Assembly: GCA_947311175.1 (NCBI GenBank)
Contig: CAMZKK010000020.1
Location: 1-25,087, forward strand
DNA: 25,087 nt
Reading direction: 5' to 3'
Origin: an uncultured Planctomycetota bacterium
Lineage (GTDB): Bacteria; Planctomycetota; SZUA-567; JAFGNG01
Part shown: one piece after another, positions 15,597 through 24,401 of the stretch
How positions within the stretch are numbered: position 1 is the first letter of the stretch
Layout of the letters: every line of letters begins with the position of its first letter
Translations under genes and position numbers: made by a program
The notes under the pieces: model-generated
The model's database searches: none
The model's input: only the letters and a program-made list of their open reading frames with translations
What the model was told of the DNA's origin: nothing

Positions 15597-17684
15597 ATGA
15601 ATAATAAAAATAAGATTAAACTTCTTCTCTTTTCAATTTTGTCTTTTGCTTCACAAACAATGGCTGTTGATTTAGCTGAGGCGCTTAAGTTGCCGGTAAA
15701 TGTTGAGCAAGAGGTAAAGAAACAAAAAGCAGAGGCTGGAGAAGAAAAAGTTGAGGCAGATGATAAAACCAAGGTTATTGGGGAGGCTATCTGTCGAGTA
15801 GAGGTTAGCAAGTATAACACTGTTAGCGTCCATGCACAAAATGTTAGGATGTCAACCGTGTTACAAGAGTTGGCAATTAAGTCTCATCGAAATATTATCC
15901 TCGCCGCTGGTGCTGACAGAATGGTATCAATGACATTTTATTCTGTTCCCTTTGAGCAGGCATTACAAACAATGCTTGATGTCAACGGTCTTGCCTACAA
16001 TGTAAAAAATACCTTCATCTCTGTATTTACCAAGAAAGAACTTACCGAGCGTGCTCAGGGAATTCAGGGTTTGAACTCGGTTGTTTTTACTCTGAATTAT
16101 ATCCGACCAAAAGATGCATTAGTTTCCATTAAAGGATTATTGTCTAAAGATGGTTCGGCGGAGTTAATTCAAGACGATGAACCTGAAGGCATTCAAGCCG
16201 ATATGAGTATGGCTGCCACCAAAAAAAGTTCTCCGGTTTATAAGCCGGAGAAGCAAAGTTTTTCCTCAACCAGTTCATTGATTGTTCATGATTATGCAGA
16301 AAATATTAAGGCTATAAAAAAGCTGATTGATCAATTAGATAAACGCCCACCTCAAGTATTGCTTGAGGCAACCGTGCTTGAGGTTGGATTGAATGAAGAT
16401 AATGCCCTAGGCGTTGATTTTGCAATCTTGAAAAAAAGTAGTTTTTTAGAATTTTTTGGATTTGATAAAAAATATAGTCCATTCAGTACCGCGGTTCGTG
16501 ATCCGGCAGATAATAATAAAATTATTTATGACGATAAAGGCGTTCCTGTCCGTTATGACACCTCTAAACAAGAAGGTGGCAGTGCCTTTGTTTCCACCTC
16601 AGTAGGAAATATGGCAACCGGTGCATCGACTATTAAGGGTGGATTCTCTTATGGAGATTTTGCGGTGTTTATTCGTGCCCTTAGTAGTTATACAAATGTA
16701 AGTGTTTTGTCAAATCCAAAGGTCTTGTCCTTAGATAGACAAAGGGCAAGAGTGATGAGTGGAAAAAATGTGGGTTATGTTGAAAGAATTATTCAAGATG
16801 GCCAAGTGGTAGAGACCACTAAATTTATCGAGACCGGGATTGTCTTAGATGTTAGACCTTATGTTTTAAAAAACGGAAAAATAAGACTTGTGATGTCACC
16901 TAAGGTATCGGATGTAGAATTTAGAAACAACATTCCAACGGAAAATATTAAAACGGTTGAAGTTGATATTGTAATCCCACAAGGTGCAACCGCTGTTATT
17001 GGTGGGCTCATCAAAGAATCAATTACCAAAAATGCCAAGCAGATTCCAATGTTAGGAGATTTGCCTGGATTGGGAAATTTGGCTCGTGGACAAGATGATG
17101 CAACTGTTCGCTCTGAGCTGATATTTATGATTAAGGCTACTGTGATAAACGACAACGACTTAGCGGATACGGCAAATAATACCAAAAATGATGTAGAGCA
17201 GTTGCTTTCAGGGTCGAGGCGTGGGCTACTGTATTGGAGTAAAATAAAACAAAGCTCTAATCTTAGCTTAAAGGCAATTAGAGCATTTCATACCGGTAGA
17301 AACAGTATGGCTCAATGGATGGCTCGCCGTTCCTTGCAACTCAACTGTCGTCAGCCAGATGTAATTCGTGAATTAGTAGATACTATAGAAAAGGGTGATA
17401 TCTATACCAGTGAAGATGGGGCAATGTATGATTACCTGCGAGAAAGATTGAATATCAAAGAGCCAATAAAAACAGAGAAAAAAGTCTCTAGGGCAAAAGC
17501 TACGGTTTTAAATAAAACAAAGTTCTCCTCTCATAAGTTATTAACCCCGAAGCAAGTAATTTCTAGGTTGACTGAAAAAGGCGGAAAAACGATTAAAGAG
17601 ACTTCTGATGAATTGGAAAATGGAAAAAGTAAACTTAAAACCGTTAGGGTAAAGGCATTTAGCTTATTAAAGGAATCAAAATAG
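15597..17684 (+). CDS. Outer-membrane secretin of a Tad/type II-like system
   Basis: This is a 695-residue protein that would form the outer-membrane ring through which the pilus or substrate passes. A signal peptide lies at residues 1-23 (hydrophobic LLLFSILSFASQ, cleavage after TMA). An STN/N0-like region follows (about 80-155), then N1-type repeats with SSLIVHDYAENIKAIKKLI (about 225-245) and the pore-forming secretin domain to about 515, with VLSNPKVLSLDRQRARVM, VIPQGATAVIGGLI, IPMLGDLPGLGNLAR and RSELIFMI. This corresponds to GspD/CpaC/RcpA. A C-terminal tail of about 180 residues (515-695) is helical and basic with no recognised motif, and is longer than in typical CpaC. The ATG at 15597 has GGGGA a few bases upstream (15588-15592). 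The stop is two bases before the next ATG, so it is operonic with the TPR lipoprotein. Confidence 0.93.
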   Translation: MNNKNKIKLLLFSILSFASQTMAVDLAEALKLPVNVEQEVKKQKAEAGEEKVEADDKTKVIGEAICRVEVSKYNTVSVHAQNVRMSTVLQELAIKSHRNIILAAGADRMVSMTFYSVPFEQALQTMLDVNGLAYNVKNTFISVFTKKELTERAQGIQGLNSVVFTLNYIRPKDALVSIKGLLSKDGSAELIQDDEPEGIQADMSMAATKKSSPVYKPEKQSFSSTSSLIVHDYAENIKAIKKLIDQLDKRPPQVLLEATVLEVGLNEDNALGVDFAILKKSSFLEFFGFDKKYSPFSTAVRDPADNNKIIYDDKGVPVRYDTSKQEGGSAFVSTSVGNMATGASTIKGGFSYGDFAVFIRALSSYTNVSVLSNPKVLSLDRQRARVMSGKNVGYVERIIQDGQVVETTKFIETGIVLDVRPYVLKNGKIRLVMSPKVSDVEFRNNIPTENIKTVEVDIVIPQGATAVIGGLIKESITKNAKQIPMLGDLPGLGNLARGQDDATVRSELIFMIKATVINDNDLADTANNTKNDVEQLLSGSRRGLLYWSKIKQSSNLSLKAIRAFHTGRNSMAQWMARRSLQLNCRQPDVIRELVDTIEKGDIYTSEDGAMYDYLRERLNIKEPIKTEKKVSRAKATVLNKTKFSSHKLLTPKQVISRLTEKGGKTIKETSDELENGKSKLKTVRVKAFSLLKESK

Positions 17685-17686
17685 CG

Positions 17687-18814
17687 ATGAGTAACCAATT
17701 TAAAATAATAGGATTTGCAATTGTTGTCGGTATTACGTTTAGTTTTATTTTTACCGGTTGCGATGCCTCCCACGACTTTGTCGATAAAATCAAAGAAAAA
17801 TCAGAAAAAAGTCAACACGCAATGAAGTCAATGAATCTTTATGAACGGGCAAAGCAAAGTTATTTGTCTGGGAATCTAAAACAGGCAAAACAATTAATTA
17901 ATGATTCAATTTCTTGTAAAGGTGATGTTGCTGATGCAATGATTCTTCGCCTACAGATTGCCATTGATATGAATGATAATAAAGATGTTATGAACGCTAT
18001 TGAGGAAGGTGAAAAAATAGCGCCGAAAGATTCTCGTTTTCCTTACTATACCGGTATTTACCACGAGAGAATTGGGCAAACCGGAGAAGCACTTATCTGC
18101 TATAAGGAAGCGGTGAAGCGTGACCCCTCTTCTGTTCAATATAAACTTGCTACTGCCGAAATGATGATTGAAGAAAACAAATTACAGGAAGCGGCAAGAT
18201 ATTTAAGGCGAGCTATAAAATATCATCCCAACTCACCAGGATTATTGCAAACCCTAGGGGCATTGATGCAGATTGAAGGCAATGATAAACGGGCGGGAAT
18301 CTATTTTAGTGAGGCATTGGCCTTGGCGCCAACCGCCAAGCCGATTATGGAAAATATGGCAAAGTCATGTGTTGCGACAGGTCAATATTTTAAGGCATTG
18401 CAATATTTAGAATATCTAATAAATGAACCGACATTACAAAATCGCCGTGATTTGCAGACCTTAGCGGTAAAATGTTATTTGAAGTGTAATCGCCCGGTAG
18501 AGGCAAGGCAACTATTAAATAAGCTTACCGCAACCCCTGGATTTTCTACTTATGGTCAATTACGGTTGATGGCAGACGCGGCAGTAATGTTGGCTGATTG
18601 GGGTCTTCTAAATTCTGCTGCATCTAAAATGATAGACATTAACGAAAATGCAATGCCTGGGTATGTGGCAATGGCAATTTACTTTGAGCAGATTGGCAAC
18701 AAAAAATCTGCCTTAGAAATACTTGCTAAAGGTAAAGAGAAATCTGGAGCCACCCTATCGCAGACAGTGATTAGTTATAAAAAAAAATTAGAAAAAAATA
18801 ACCCTAATAAATAA
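17687..18814 (+). CDS. TPR lipoprotein (TadD-like)
   Basis: This is a 375-residue protein with a lipoprotein signal: a hydrophobic N-terminus and the lipobox IFTGC with Cys25. The mature part is a TPR array from about residue 45 on, with canonical helices such as AEMMIEENKLQEAARYLRRAIKYHPN and GIYFSEALALAP. TadD-type TPR lipoproteins sit in the periplasm and help assemble or anchor the secretin in Tad systems. Its position, two bases after the secretin gene and before cpaB, is what a TadD/pilotin-like protein would have. AGGA at 17671-17674 is 12 bases before ATG, a little long, so coupling with the secretin is likely. Role assignment is by context, and TPR lipoproteins of this length also occur elsewhere. 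Confidence 0.85.
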   Translation: MSNQFKIIGFAIVVGITFSFIFTGCDASHDFVDKIKEKSEKSQHAMKSMNLYERAKQSYLSGNLKQAKQLINDSISCKGDVADAMILRLQIAIDMNDNKDVMNAIEEGEKIAPKDSRFPYYTGIYHERIGQTGEALICYKEAVKRDPSSVQYKLATAEMMIEENKLQEAARYLRRAIKYHPNSPGLLQTLGALMQIEGNDKRAGIYFSEALALAPTAKPIMENMAKSCVATGQYFKALQYLEYLINEPTLQNRRDLQTLAVKCYLKCNRPVEARQLLNKLTATPGFSTYGQLRLMADAAVMLADWGLLNSAASKMIDINENAMPGYVAMAIYFEQIGNKKSALEILAKGKEKSGATLSQTVISYKKKLEKNNPNK

Positions 18815-18864
18815 TGGTCGGCGTTGTCGAACTACATTAAAAAATTAACTTATGGAGTTAAAAT

Positions 18865-19701
18865 ATGACAGAGAATAATACTGAATCTGAAAAAAGTAAA
18901 TTAGGATTAATTCTAGCAATTGTTGCCGGGTTACTAGCGATGGGAATGGTCTTTGTCTTTTTGCAAAAGATAAAGAAAGATGCAGGAGGTAGTTCATCGA
19001 GGACACAAGAAAGCACTACCACCAAACCAATTCTTATTGCAACAAGTGATTTGCCTTCAGGGCATACCCTTAGTGTAAATACAGATTTAAAAGAAATAAA
19101 AATCCCAGCAGGAAAGTCAACCGCTGAGTTTTCTAAACAATGTGTACCTGCTAATCGAGCAAACGAACTTGAGGGGAGAAAGTTAGGGGTTGCCATTGCT
19201 GCAAAGTCACCTCTCTTTTATAGCAATTTGGTTGATAGCACAAGAATAGATGATGACTTCAAGGAAGGGTATTTAAAGACAATTGCCGTCAATAAGATAA
19301 ACCTTATTGGCAATCAATTAATTCCGGGAGACAGGGTTGTTATCCTCGCAACCATTCCTAAGAAAAAAGACAAAAAAGTGCAGGCTTCTTCATCAATGCT
19401 ATCCCCAACCGACCCATCAGCAATGACGGCAGCAATTTTGAGTTCTATGCCATCAATGAACCCAATGGATATGGAAGTAGAGACGATTACTGTTCTTGAA
19501 AATGCGGAGGTTTTTCTCGTCGGCTCAATGAGAAAAATAGACAGAGTTCAGATGGGATATTTCCCTGCAGAACGAGATGACGCAAGTGAAGTAACTTTTC
19601 GATTAAATATGGTAGAGGCTCTTAAGTTAACTCAATATGAGAATACCCCAGGGGCTAAGTTAACATTTTTGTTGCGTCCTCGCAGAGAACAAAATAAGTA
19701 G
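18865..19701 (+). CDS. cpaB: Flp pilus assembly protein CpaB/RcpC-like
   Basis: This is a 278-residue protein with an N-terminal membrane span (about 14-34, LGLILAIVAGLLAMGMVFVF), then the SAF/CpaB region: PILIATSDLPSGHTLSVNTDLKEIKIP (about 54-80), LEGRKLGVAIAAKSPLFYSNLV, and a second half with NKINLIGNQLIPGDRVVIL typical of CpaB. In Tad systems CpaB links the inner-membrane platform to the secretin in the periplasm. GGAG at 18854-18857 lies seven bases before ATG. A Lys/Ser/Met-rich insertion (about 168-205) separates two beta halves. The gene follows the lipoprotein after 50 bases and is followed by a tandem repeat before the FHA-CpaF gene. Confidence 0.88.
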   Translation: MTENNTESEKSKLGLILAIVAGLLAMGMVFVFLQKIKKDAGGSSSRTQESTTTKPILIATSDLPSGHTLSVNTDLKEIKIPAGKSTAEFSKQCVPANRANELEGRKLGVAIAAKSPLFYSNLVDSTRIDDDFKEGYLKTIAVNKINLIGNQLIPGDRVVILATIPKKKDKKVQASSSMLSPTDPSAMTAAILSSMPSMNPMDMEVETITVLENAEVFLVGSMRKIDRVQMGYFPAERDDASEVTFRLNMVEALKLTQYENTPGAKLTFLLRPRREQNK

Positions 19702-19710
19702 AGTTTGAAG

Positions 19711-19798
19711 TTAAAAGTTAAAAGTTAAAATTGAGATTTGAGATTTGAGATTTGAGATTTGAGATTTGAGATTTGAGATTTGAAATTTGAGAATTGAG
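19711..19798. repeat. Heptanucleotide tandem repeat in the cpaB-cpaF gap
   Basis: Six perfect ATTTGAG copies (19736-19777) are followed by ATTTGAA, ATTTGAG and AATTGAG (to 19798), giving nine units in phase. Just before lie nearly three units of another heptamer, TTAAAAG (19711-19730). The block occupies most of the 154-base gap and ends 57 bases before the GTG start of the FHA-CpaF gene. Copy number of such repeats can vary by replication slippage. Confidence 0.95.
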
Positions 19799-19855
19799 AA
19801 TTAAAAGTGAGAAGCACGTGCCCTTTTCGGGTATAAAAATTAAAAGGAAACATCT

Positions 19856-21742
19856 GTGCAGGTATTGGTAAATGACATTGTCCGCAACTCACAATGGCTT
19901 GCTTATGATAAAACCGCAGGCTTTACTGTTGGCAGAAGTGCTGACAATCAAGTCGTGCTTGACAAATCAAGGTTTATATCCCCGCAACATCTGATAATTG
20001 ATCGTAGTGAAAATGGCTGGAACCTAACCGTTGTGGCTGGTGCGGCGAGTGTTAGAGTTAATGATGTTGATGTAAATGGTGGAGAGACGGTTGAGCTTAA
20101 ACCGCTTTCAGACATTACCCTTCCGGGATATTCATTGACGCTCAGGCAGGAAGAGGTGGAAAAAGAAGAAGACCTTTCTTCTTCAGGGATAGGCATTAAT
20201 CAAATTCAGAGAGAGGTTCACCAAAGTGTAATTGAGCGGATGGAATTGAGAAATGAGGGTGCCGTTACTCTTGAGCCAAACGCTAGGATGCTTTTGCAGA
20301 TTGGAAACAACATTGATGTAAATGTTCATGATAAATTTGCGTCAGAACTTGGACCTCATGGCTCGCAACGATTACCAATGTTAATTTTGGCACTTAGCAA
20401 CAGGATTCAATATTGGCTTGGTGGCGGAAAAGAAGGGCGGGCAGGTAAGTATGAAATACCGGGATATAGTCCGGTGCTTGAAAAATTAACTATTGAATAT
20501 TATGAAACCATTAGTGATGAATTGGGGCTTAAAGATGACGACACTCATCTCGCAAAAAAACTGATGAGCCTTAATAACAATCTTAAATTGCTGGTGCCAA
20601 AAATAGCCCAGCAAATGCCGGAGAATATTCAGTTATATATTATTACCCGCTACCTAAAAAAAGTGGTTTGTGATATGATTTTCGGATTAGGTCCACTTCA
20701 AGATCTCCTTGAAATGCGAGGGGTTTCAGAAGTGATGATTGTCTCTCCCGAACAGGTTTATGTTGAACAAAATGGAATTGTGGTGGAAAGTAATTGCACC
20801 TTTCTTGGCGACGAGGCATTGCTTTCAGTTATTGAGAGAATTGTTGCTCCGCTTGGTCGAAGAATTGACCGTTCAAATCCATTGGTGGATGCTCGGCTTC
20901 CAGATGGTTCTAGAGTTAATGCAATCATTCCTCCACTTGCCCTTAAAGGTCCATGTGTGACAATTCGAAGATTTCCGGAAGAGCGAGTTACTGCTCAACA
21001 TCTTCTTGATTGGGGGGCGATAAGCGAAGAAGCGTTAGAGCTACTCAAAGGAATTATTTCCGGCAGAAAAAATGTAGTGGTTGCAGGAGGGACTGGCTCC
21101 GGTAAGACCACAATGCTTAATGTCCTTTCAAGTTTTATTCATCCCGATGAAAGACTTGTCACCATTGAAGATTCTGCAGAACTTCAGTTACAACAAAAGC
21201 ACGTTGTTTCTCTAGAAACCAGACCGGCAAATGTAGAAGGCAAGGGGGCAATCACAATCAGAGACTTGATTAAGAATGCACTAAGAATGCGTCCCGAAAG
21301 AATTATTGTCGGGGAATGTCGAGGGGGAGAGGCATTTGATATGTTGCAAGCAATGAATACCGGGCATGATGGTTCTATGACTACCGTTCATGCTAATAGT
21401 CCCGAAGACGTGATGACAAGATTAGAATCAATGTGTTTGATGGCGGTTGATATTCCGCTTGAAGCAATTAGGCAACAGGTATCACAAGCGGTAGATGTTG
21501 TTGTTTATTTAGAAAGACTTCCAAACGGACAACGAATGACCACCGCCATTGCGGAGACCGCAGGTATTCACCCCAAGACAGGGCGAATAATGACAAGAAT
21601 TATTATGAAAACAAATTTTAATCCACAGACAAATAAATACCAACTCGAACACAACGGATACATCCCATCATTTCTTCCAGACCTCGCAGCGAAGGGGCAC
21701 TTAGATATAGAAAAAGTTTTTTCTAAAAGTGGGGGTAAATAA
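19856..21742 (+). CDS. cpaF: FHA-CpaF/TadA secretion ATPase fusion
   Basis: This is a 628-residue cytoplasmic ATPase that would power Tad pilus assembly or secretion. The GTG start is supported by AAGGA (19844-19848), seven bases upstream. Residues 22-95 are an FHA domain: G26-R27, S42-P-Q-H45 and N69 match the residues that bind phosphothreonine. A linker and the GspE/CpaF core follow: QLYIITRYLKKVV and LLEMRGVSEVMI, Walker A GGTGSGKTT with K417, Walker B region IIVGECRGGEAFDML with E487, and MNTGHDGSMTTVHANS. The last block is the strongly conserved CpaF-type sequence, so this is TadA/CpaF rather than PilB. Fusion to FHA suggests docking to a phosphorylated partner. An FHA-TM protein and a kinase-fold protein are encoded in the same operon. 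It is followed two bases later by tadB. Confidence 0.95.
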   Translation: MQVLVNDIVRNSQWLAYDKTAGFTVGRSADNQVVLDKSRFISPQHLIIDRSENGWNLTVVAGAASVRVNDVDVNGGETVELKPLSDITLPGYSLTLRQEEVEKEEDLSSSGIGINQIQREVHQSVIERMELRNEGAVTLEPNARMLLQIGNNIDVNVHDKFASELGPHGSQRLPMLILALSNRIQYWLGGGKEGRAGKYEIPGYSPVLEKLTIEYYETISDELGLKDDDTHLAKKLMSLNNNLKLLVPKIAQQMPENIQLYIITRYLKKVVCDMIFGLGPLQDLLEMRGVSEVMIVSPEQVYVEQNGIVVESNCTFLGDEALLSVIERIVAPLGRRIDRSNPLVDARLPDGSRVNAIIPPLALKGPCVTIRRFPEERVTAQHLLDWGAISEEALELLKGIISGRKNVVVAGGTGSGKTTMLNVLSSFIHPDERLVTIEDSAELQLQQKHVVSLETRPANVEGKGAITIRDLIKNALRMRPERIIVGECRGGEAFDMLQAMNTGHDGSMTTVHANSPEDVMTRLESMCLMAVDIPLEAIRQQVSQAVDVVVYLERLPNGQRMTTAIAETAGIHPKTGRIMTRIIMKTNFNPQTNKYQLEHNGYIPSFLPDLAAKGHLDIEKVFSKSGGK

Positions 21743-21744
21743 TT

Positions 21745-22593
21745 ATGGCATTAACCTTTGCTAGTATTTGTCTGCTTACTGCAATCTCAGCAGGTGCGAT
21801 TGCCTGGAGTTTCAAGGATGGTGTTCACAGAAGAATAATGAGAGACATTGCTTGGTTAGATGGGATTCGTCTTAAATTTGATCCGGTAGTAAGAGATTCT
21901 AAAAAGACGGTTTTAAAATTTTATGCAATTCAATGCATTGTTGTCTTGCCCATTCTCAATTTTACAATTCCTGTTCCGGGGCTTGGGGTTGTTTTTTGGT
22001 TGGGGCTTTGGATATTGCCACAAAAGTATGCCGACTTCAAGTGGAATAAACGACTGTTAAAAATTGACGAACAACTTCCGCAGGCAATCAGAAAATTTTC
22101 TGCCCTTACCGGAGCAGGAATGTCGTCAGCAGATGCACTTCGGCAATTGGCTGCAGAAACTCCAATGCCTATTCAGATGGAGTTTAGGGTGATGAATCGT
22201 GAATGGGATATGGGCGCAGACTTAAATGCGGTTGTTGAGTCTGCGGCAAATCGTTTAGAGCTTGAAAGTTTTAGGCTTTTTGCCTCAGTTGTTTGTATGA
22301 ACAATCGCCTTGGTGGCGATCTCGTTAAGGCATTGGGTGAACTTAGTGCATCCCTTGGTGGATTGATTGAAATGAGACGAGAGGTCAGAGCTGCAACTGC
22401 CGAAGGACGAGCGAATGTTTATGGCTTGTTGGTTGGACCGCCATTGATGTTGTTCATTATTGCCTTTATTGATAAGGAAGCGGTTTATCAATTTCTTACC
22501 ACTCCCTTTGGCTGGTCAATTCTTGGTCCGGCAATGGTTATGACTATTGGTGGTTTTTTATGGGCGCGCAAAATCGCCAATATTGAGGTTTGA
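21745..22593 (+). CDS. tadB: Tad inner-membrane platform protein TadB
   Basis: This is a 282-residue polytopic protein. A span at residues 1-20 and a hydrophobic pair around 57-92 precede the T2SSF/GspF domain (about 107-265: LPQAIRKFSALTGAGMSSADAL ... VCMNNRLGGDLVKALGEL), followed by two C-terminal spans (about 226-245 and 255-275). TadB and TadC together form the inner-membrane platform that couples CpaF rotation to pilin extraction. GGGGG at 21731-21735 lies nine bases before ATG and overlaps the end of the ATPase gene. The TadC start lies one base after this stop. Confidence 0.92.
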   Translation: MALTFASICLLTAISAGAIAWSFKDGVHRRIMRDIAWLDGIRLKFDPVVRDSKKTVLKFYAIQCIVVLPILNFTIPVPGLGVVFWLGLWILPQKYADFKWNKRLLKIDEQLPQAIRKFSALTGAGMSSADALRQLAAETPMPIQMEFRVMNREWDMGADLNAVVESAANRLELESFRLFASVVCMNNRLGGDLVKALGELSASLGGLIEMRREVRAATAEGRANVYGLLVGPPLMLFIIAFIDKEAVYQFLTTPFGWSILGPAMVMTIGGFLWARKIANIEV

Positions 22594-22594
22594 G

Positions 22595-23554
22595 ATGAAT
22601 GAACGACTAGCACTAATTCTTATTTTGGGGGCAGCTATTTTTTCTGCAATGTCGGTATTTTCTCTAATTTATTGGCTTATGATAGGTCGGCATAAAAAAA
22701 AGAAATCATCCAAGTTTTCTAATGAAAAAAATAATAATCTCGATTGGGGCACTAAGTTTAGAAGCTTTAGGATTGAGGTTGATTCCACCAGAACATTTAA
22801 TGGTAAGATGTTAATGATTGCTGAAGTTATAGGTGGTTTTGTTGACCTTCCGTCAATGAGAGAAGAACTGCTAACTCGGTATGCTAAAGCCAACTATCCG
22901 GCAAGATTAACCGATAATCAAGTTATGGGGCTACCAGTGTTGATTGGATTTCCCGTAATGATTGTGCTGATAATTATTGCTTTGTTTACAGCTCCTCCCT
23001 TGGGTATAGGTGCTCCGGTTCTCGGTTTTGGAATTGGGTATGGGGTATTGAATTTTTGGATTATTGGTCAAGAGCAAACGAGAAGAGGGAAAATCAACAA
23101 GACGATGCCCTTTGTTATGGATTTAATTGTGATGTCAATGAATGCCGGAGCTTCTTTTCAAATGGCGTTAGAACAGGTTGTTTCCGACTATGCAGGTCAT
23201 CCGGTTGGCGAAGAGTTTTCTGGAGTATTGGGGGCAGTTAATAGTGGTGCTCCACTTGCCGAGGCAATGGAGACTTTTCGGCGGAGAGCAGAAGAGATAC
23301 CTGTTGCAGAGGCATTTGCAGATGATGTTATTCAATCACAGAAATTGGGACGACCGTTGGCTGAAACTTTAAACAAATCATCGGAACGCTTTAAGAAGCT
23401 AAGGATTCAAATTGCCAAAGAGTTGGCTGGCAAGGCAAAGGTCAAAATTTTAATTCCCGGGATTTTAATTTTATTTGCATCTCTAATGATTTTATTTGGA
23501 CCGTTTGCAGTTAAATTTTTTGCTGCACAAGGAAATATGGAAATGGGATTTTAA
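22595..23554 (+). CDS. tadC: Tad inner-membrane platform protein TadC
   Basis: This is a 319-residue polytopic protein and the partner of TadB. An N-terminal span (about 5-28) precedes a basic loop (HKKKKSSK). A hydrophobic pair follows around 118-155, then the T2SSF domain (MPFVMDLIVMSMNAGASFQM ... VIQSQKLGRPLAETLNKSS) and a last span near the C-terminus (about 285-312). The ATG at 22595 is chosen because GAGG at 22585-22588 sits six bases upstream and the frame begins one base after the TadB stop; an in-frame ATG at 22547 would overlap TadB. Operonic with the ATPase and TadB. Confidence 0.92.
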   Translation: MNERLALILILGAAIFSAMSVFSLIYWLMIGRHKKKKSSKFSNEKNNNLDWGTKFRSFRIEVDSTRTFNGKMLMIAEVIGGFVDLPSMREELLTRYAKANYPARLTDNQVMGLPVLIGFPVMIVLIIIALFTAPPLGIGAPVLGFGIGYGVLNFWIIGQEQTRRGKINKTMPFVMDLIVMSMNAGASFQMALEQVVSDYAGHPVGEEFSGVLGAVNSGAPLAEAMETFRRRAEEIPVAEAFADDVIQSQKLGRPLAETLNKSSERFKKLRIQIAKELAGKAKVKILIPGILILFASLMILFGPFAVKFFAAQGNMEMGF

Positions 23555-23555
23555 T

Positions 23556-24392
23556 ATGGCTGAAAAATCACAAGGAAGATTTTACCTTGAAGTATTAACC
23601 GGAGAAGATAAAGGAGCAACCTGCTGGCTTAATCCAGATAGCCAAGTTACGATTGGTAGAGGAGAAACTTCAGCTATTCAAATAAACCATCCGGAAGCAA
23701 AGGTTGAACATGCGGTGGTAAGTATTTTAAAAAATCAAGTGTGGCTTGAAAATTTGTCATCTAGTGGAACTCTTCTTAATGGAAGGATTGTTCGCGAACG
23801 GGCAATTGTATTAACCGATGAAATTATCGGGATTGGCGATGAAATAAAAATCGCCTTACGCTCGACTGGTGAAACAAAATCTGACGAAAGTTCCACCTTA
23901 CTTATTTCATTACTTGTGTTAATTCTTATTGGCGGAAGTGTTTTGTTGGCTGTGTTGACAGCTAAACAACATAAAAAGAAAAGCAGTAACCGTCCTATCA
24001 CCTCTAAGCACTGGAATAGTGCCTATGAAAAATTAAATGTTCGCCTAAAAATATGGAGTAATGAAAAAAGAATGAATGTTGCTTACTACGAAGAATTTAC
24101 TCAAGCGTGGTTTCGTGATCAGGGAGGAGATAATGAAGGGGCTCTTGAACGATGGCAAAATTTATATAATGGTGTTATTGGACTTCATATTCCGGGGGCA
24201 ACTCCACCGGGTAAAACGGTTGCTAGTGGTGCAACAAATAATCCACGGGTTCTTTATATAATAATGGGCTACGATTCATCCATTAATCCGAATAACAGCC
24301 TTGAGTGGACAGGTGACGATTCATCGTTTGCCAGTGCTTGGTGGTGGTTCATCAATAAAAGAATTGATTCTTTGCAAGAGAAGAAAGATTAG
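23556..24392 (+). CDS. FHA domain-transmembrane protein with unrecognised C-terminal domain
   Basis: This is a 278-residue protein. Residues 31-101 are an FHA fold (TIGRGETSAI with G34-R35, LSSSGTLLNGR with N75-G76). The usual S-x-x-H motif before strand 7 reads K49-V-E-H52, so the Ser that normally contacts phosphothreonine is replaced; binding may be altered. A membrane span lies at 114-136, followed by KKK (positive inside) that would keep the following part in the cytoplasm. A periplasmic orientation is not excluded, because Lys also flanks the other side weakly. Residues 145-278 form a domain rich in Trp and Asn (KHWNSAYEKL, AWWWFINKR) with no family I recognise. The ATG at 23556 overlaps no upstream coding and has GGGA at 23545-23548; the upstream ATG at 23496 lies inside tadC. 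Likely part of the Tad operon. Confidence 0.8.
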   Translation: MAEKSQGRFYLEVLTGEDKGATCWLNPDSQVTIGRGETSAIQINHPEAKVEHAVVSILKNQVWLENLSSSGTLLNGRIVRERAIVLTDEIIGIGDEIKIALRSTGETKSDESSTLLISLLVLILIGGSVLLAVLTAKQHKKKSSNRPITSKHWNSAYEKLNVRLKIWSNEKRMNVAYYEEFTQAWFRDQGGDNEGALERWQNLYNGVIGLHIPGATPPGKTVASGATNNPRVLYIIMGYDSSINPNNSLEWTGDDSSFASAWWWFINKRIDSLQEKKD

Positions 24393-24401
24393 GGGAGTGT
24401 T

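Noticed and set aside
19711..19798. CRISPR-like array
   Set aside because: The units are 7 bases with no spacers; it is a simple tandem repeat.
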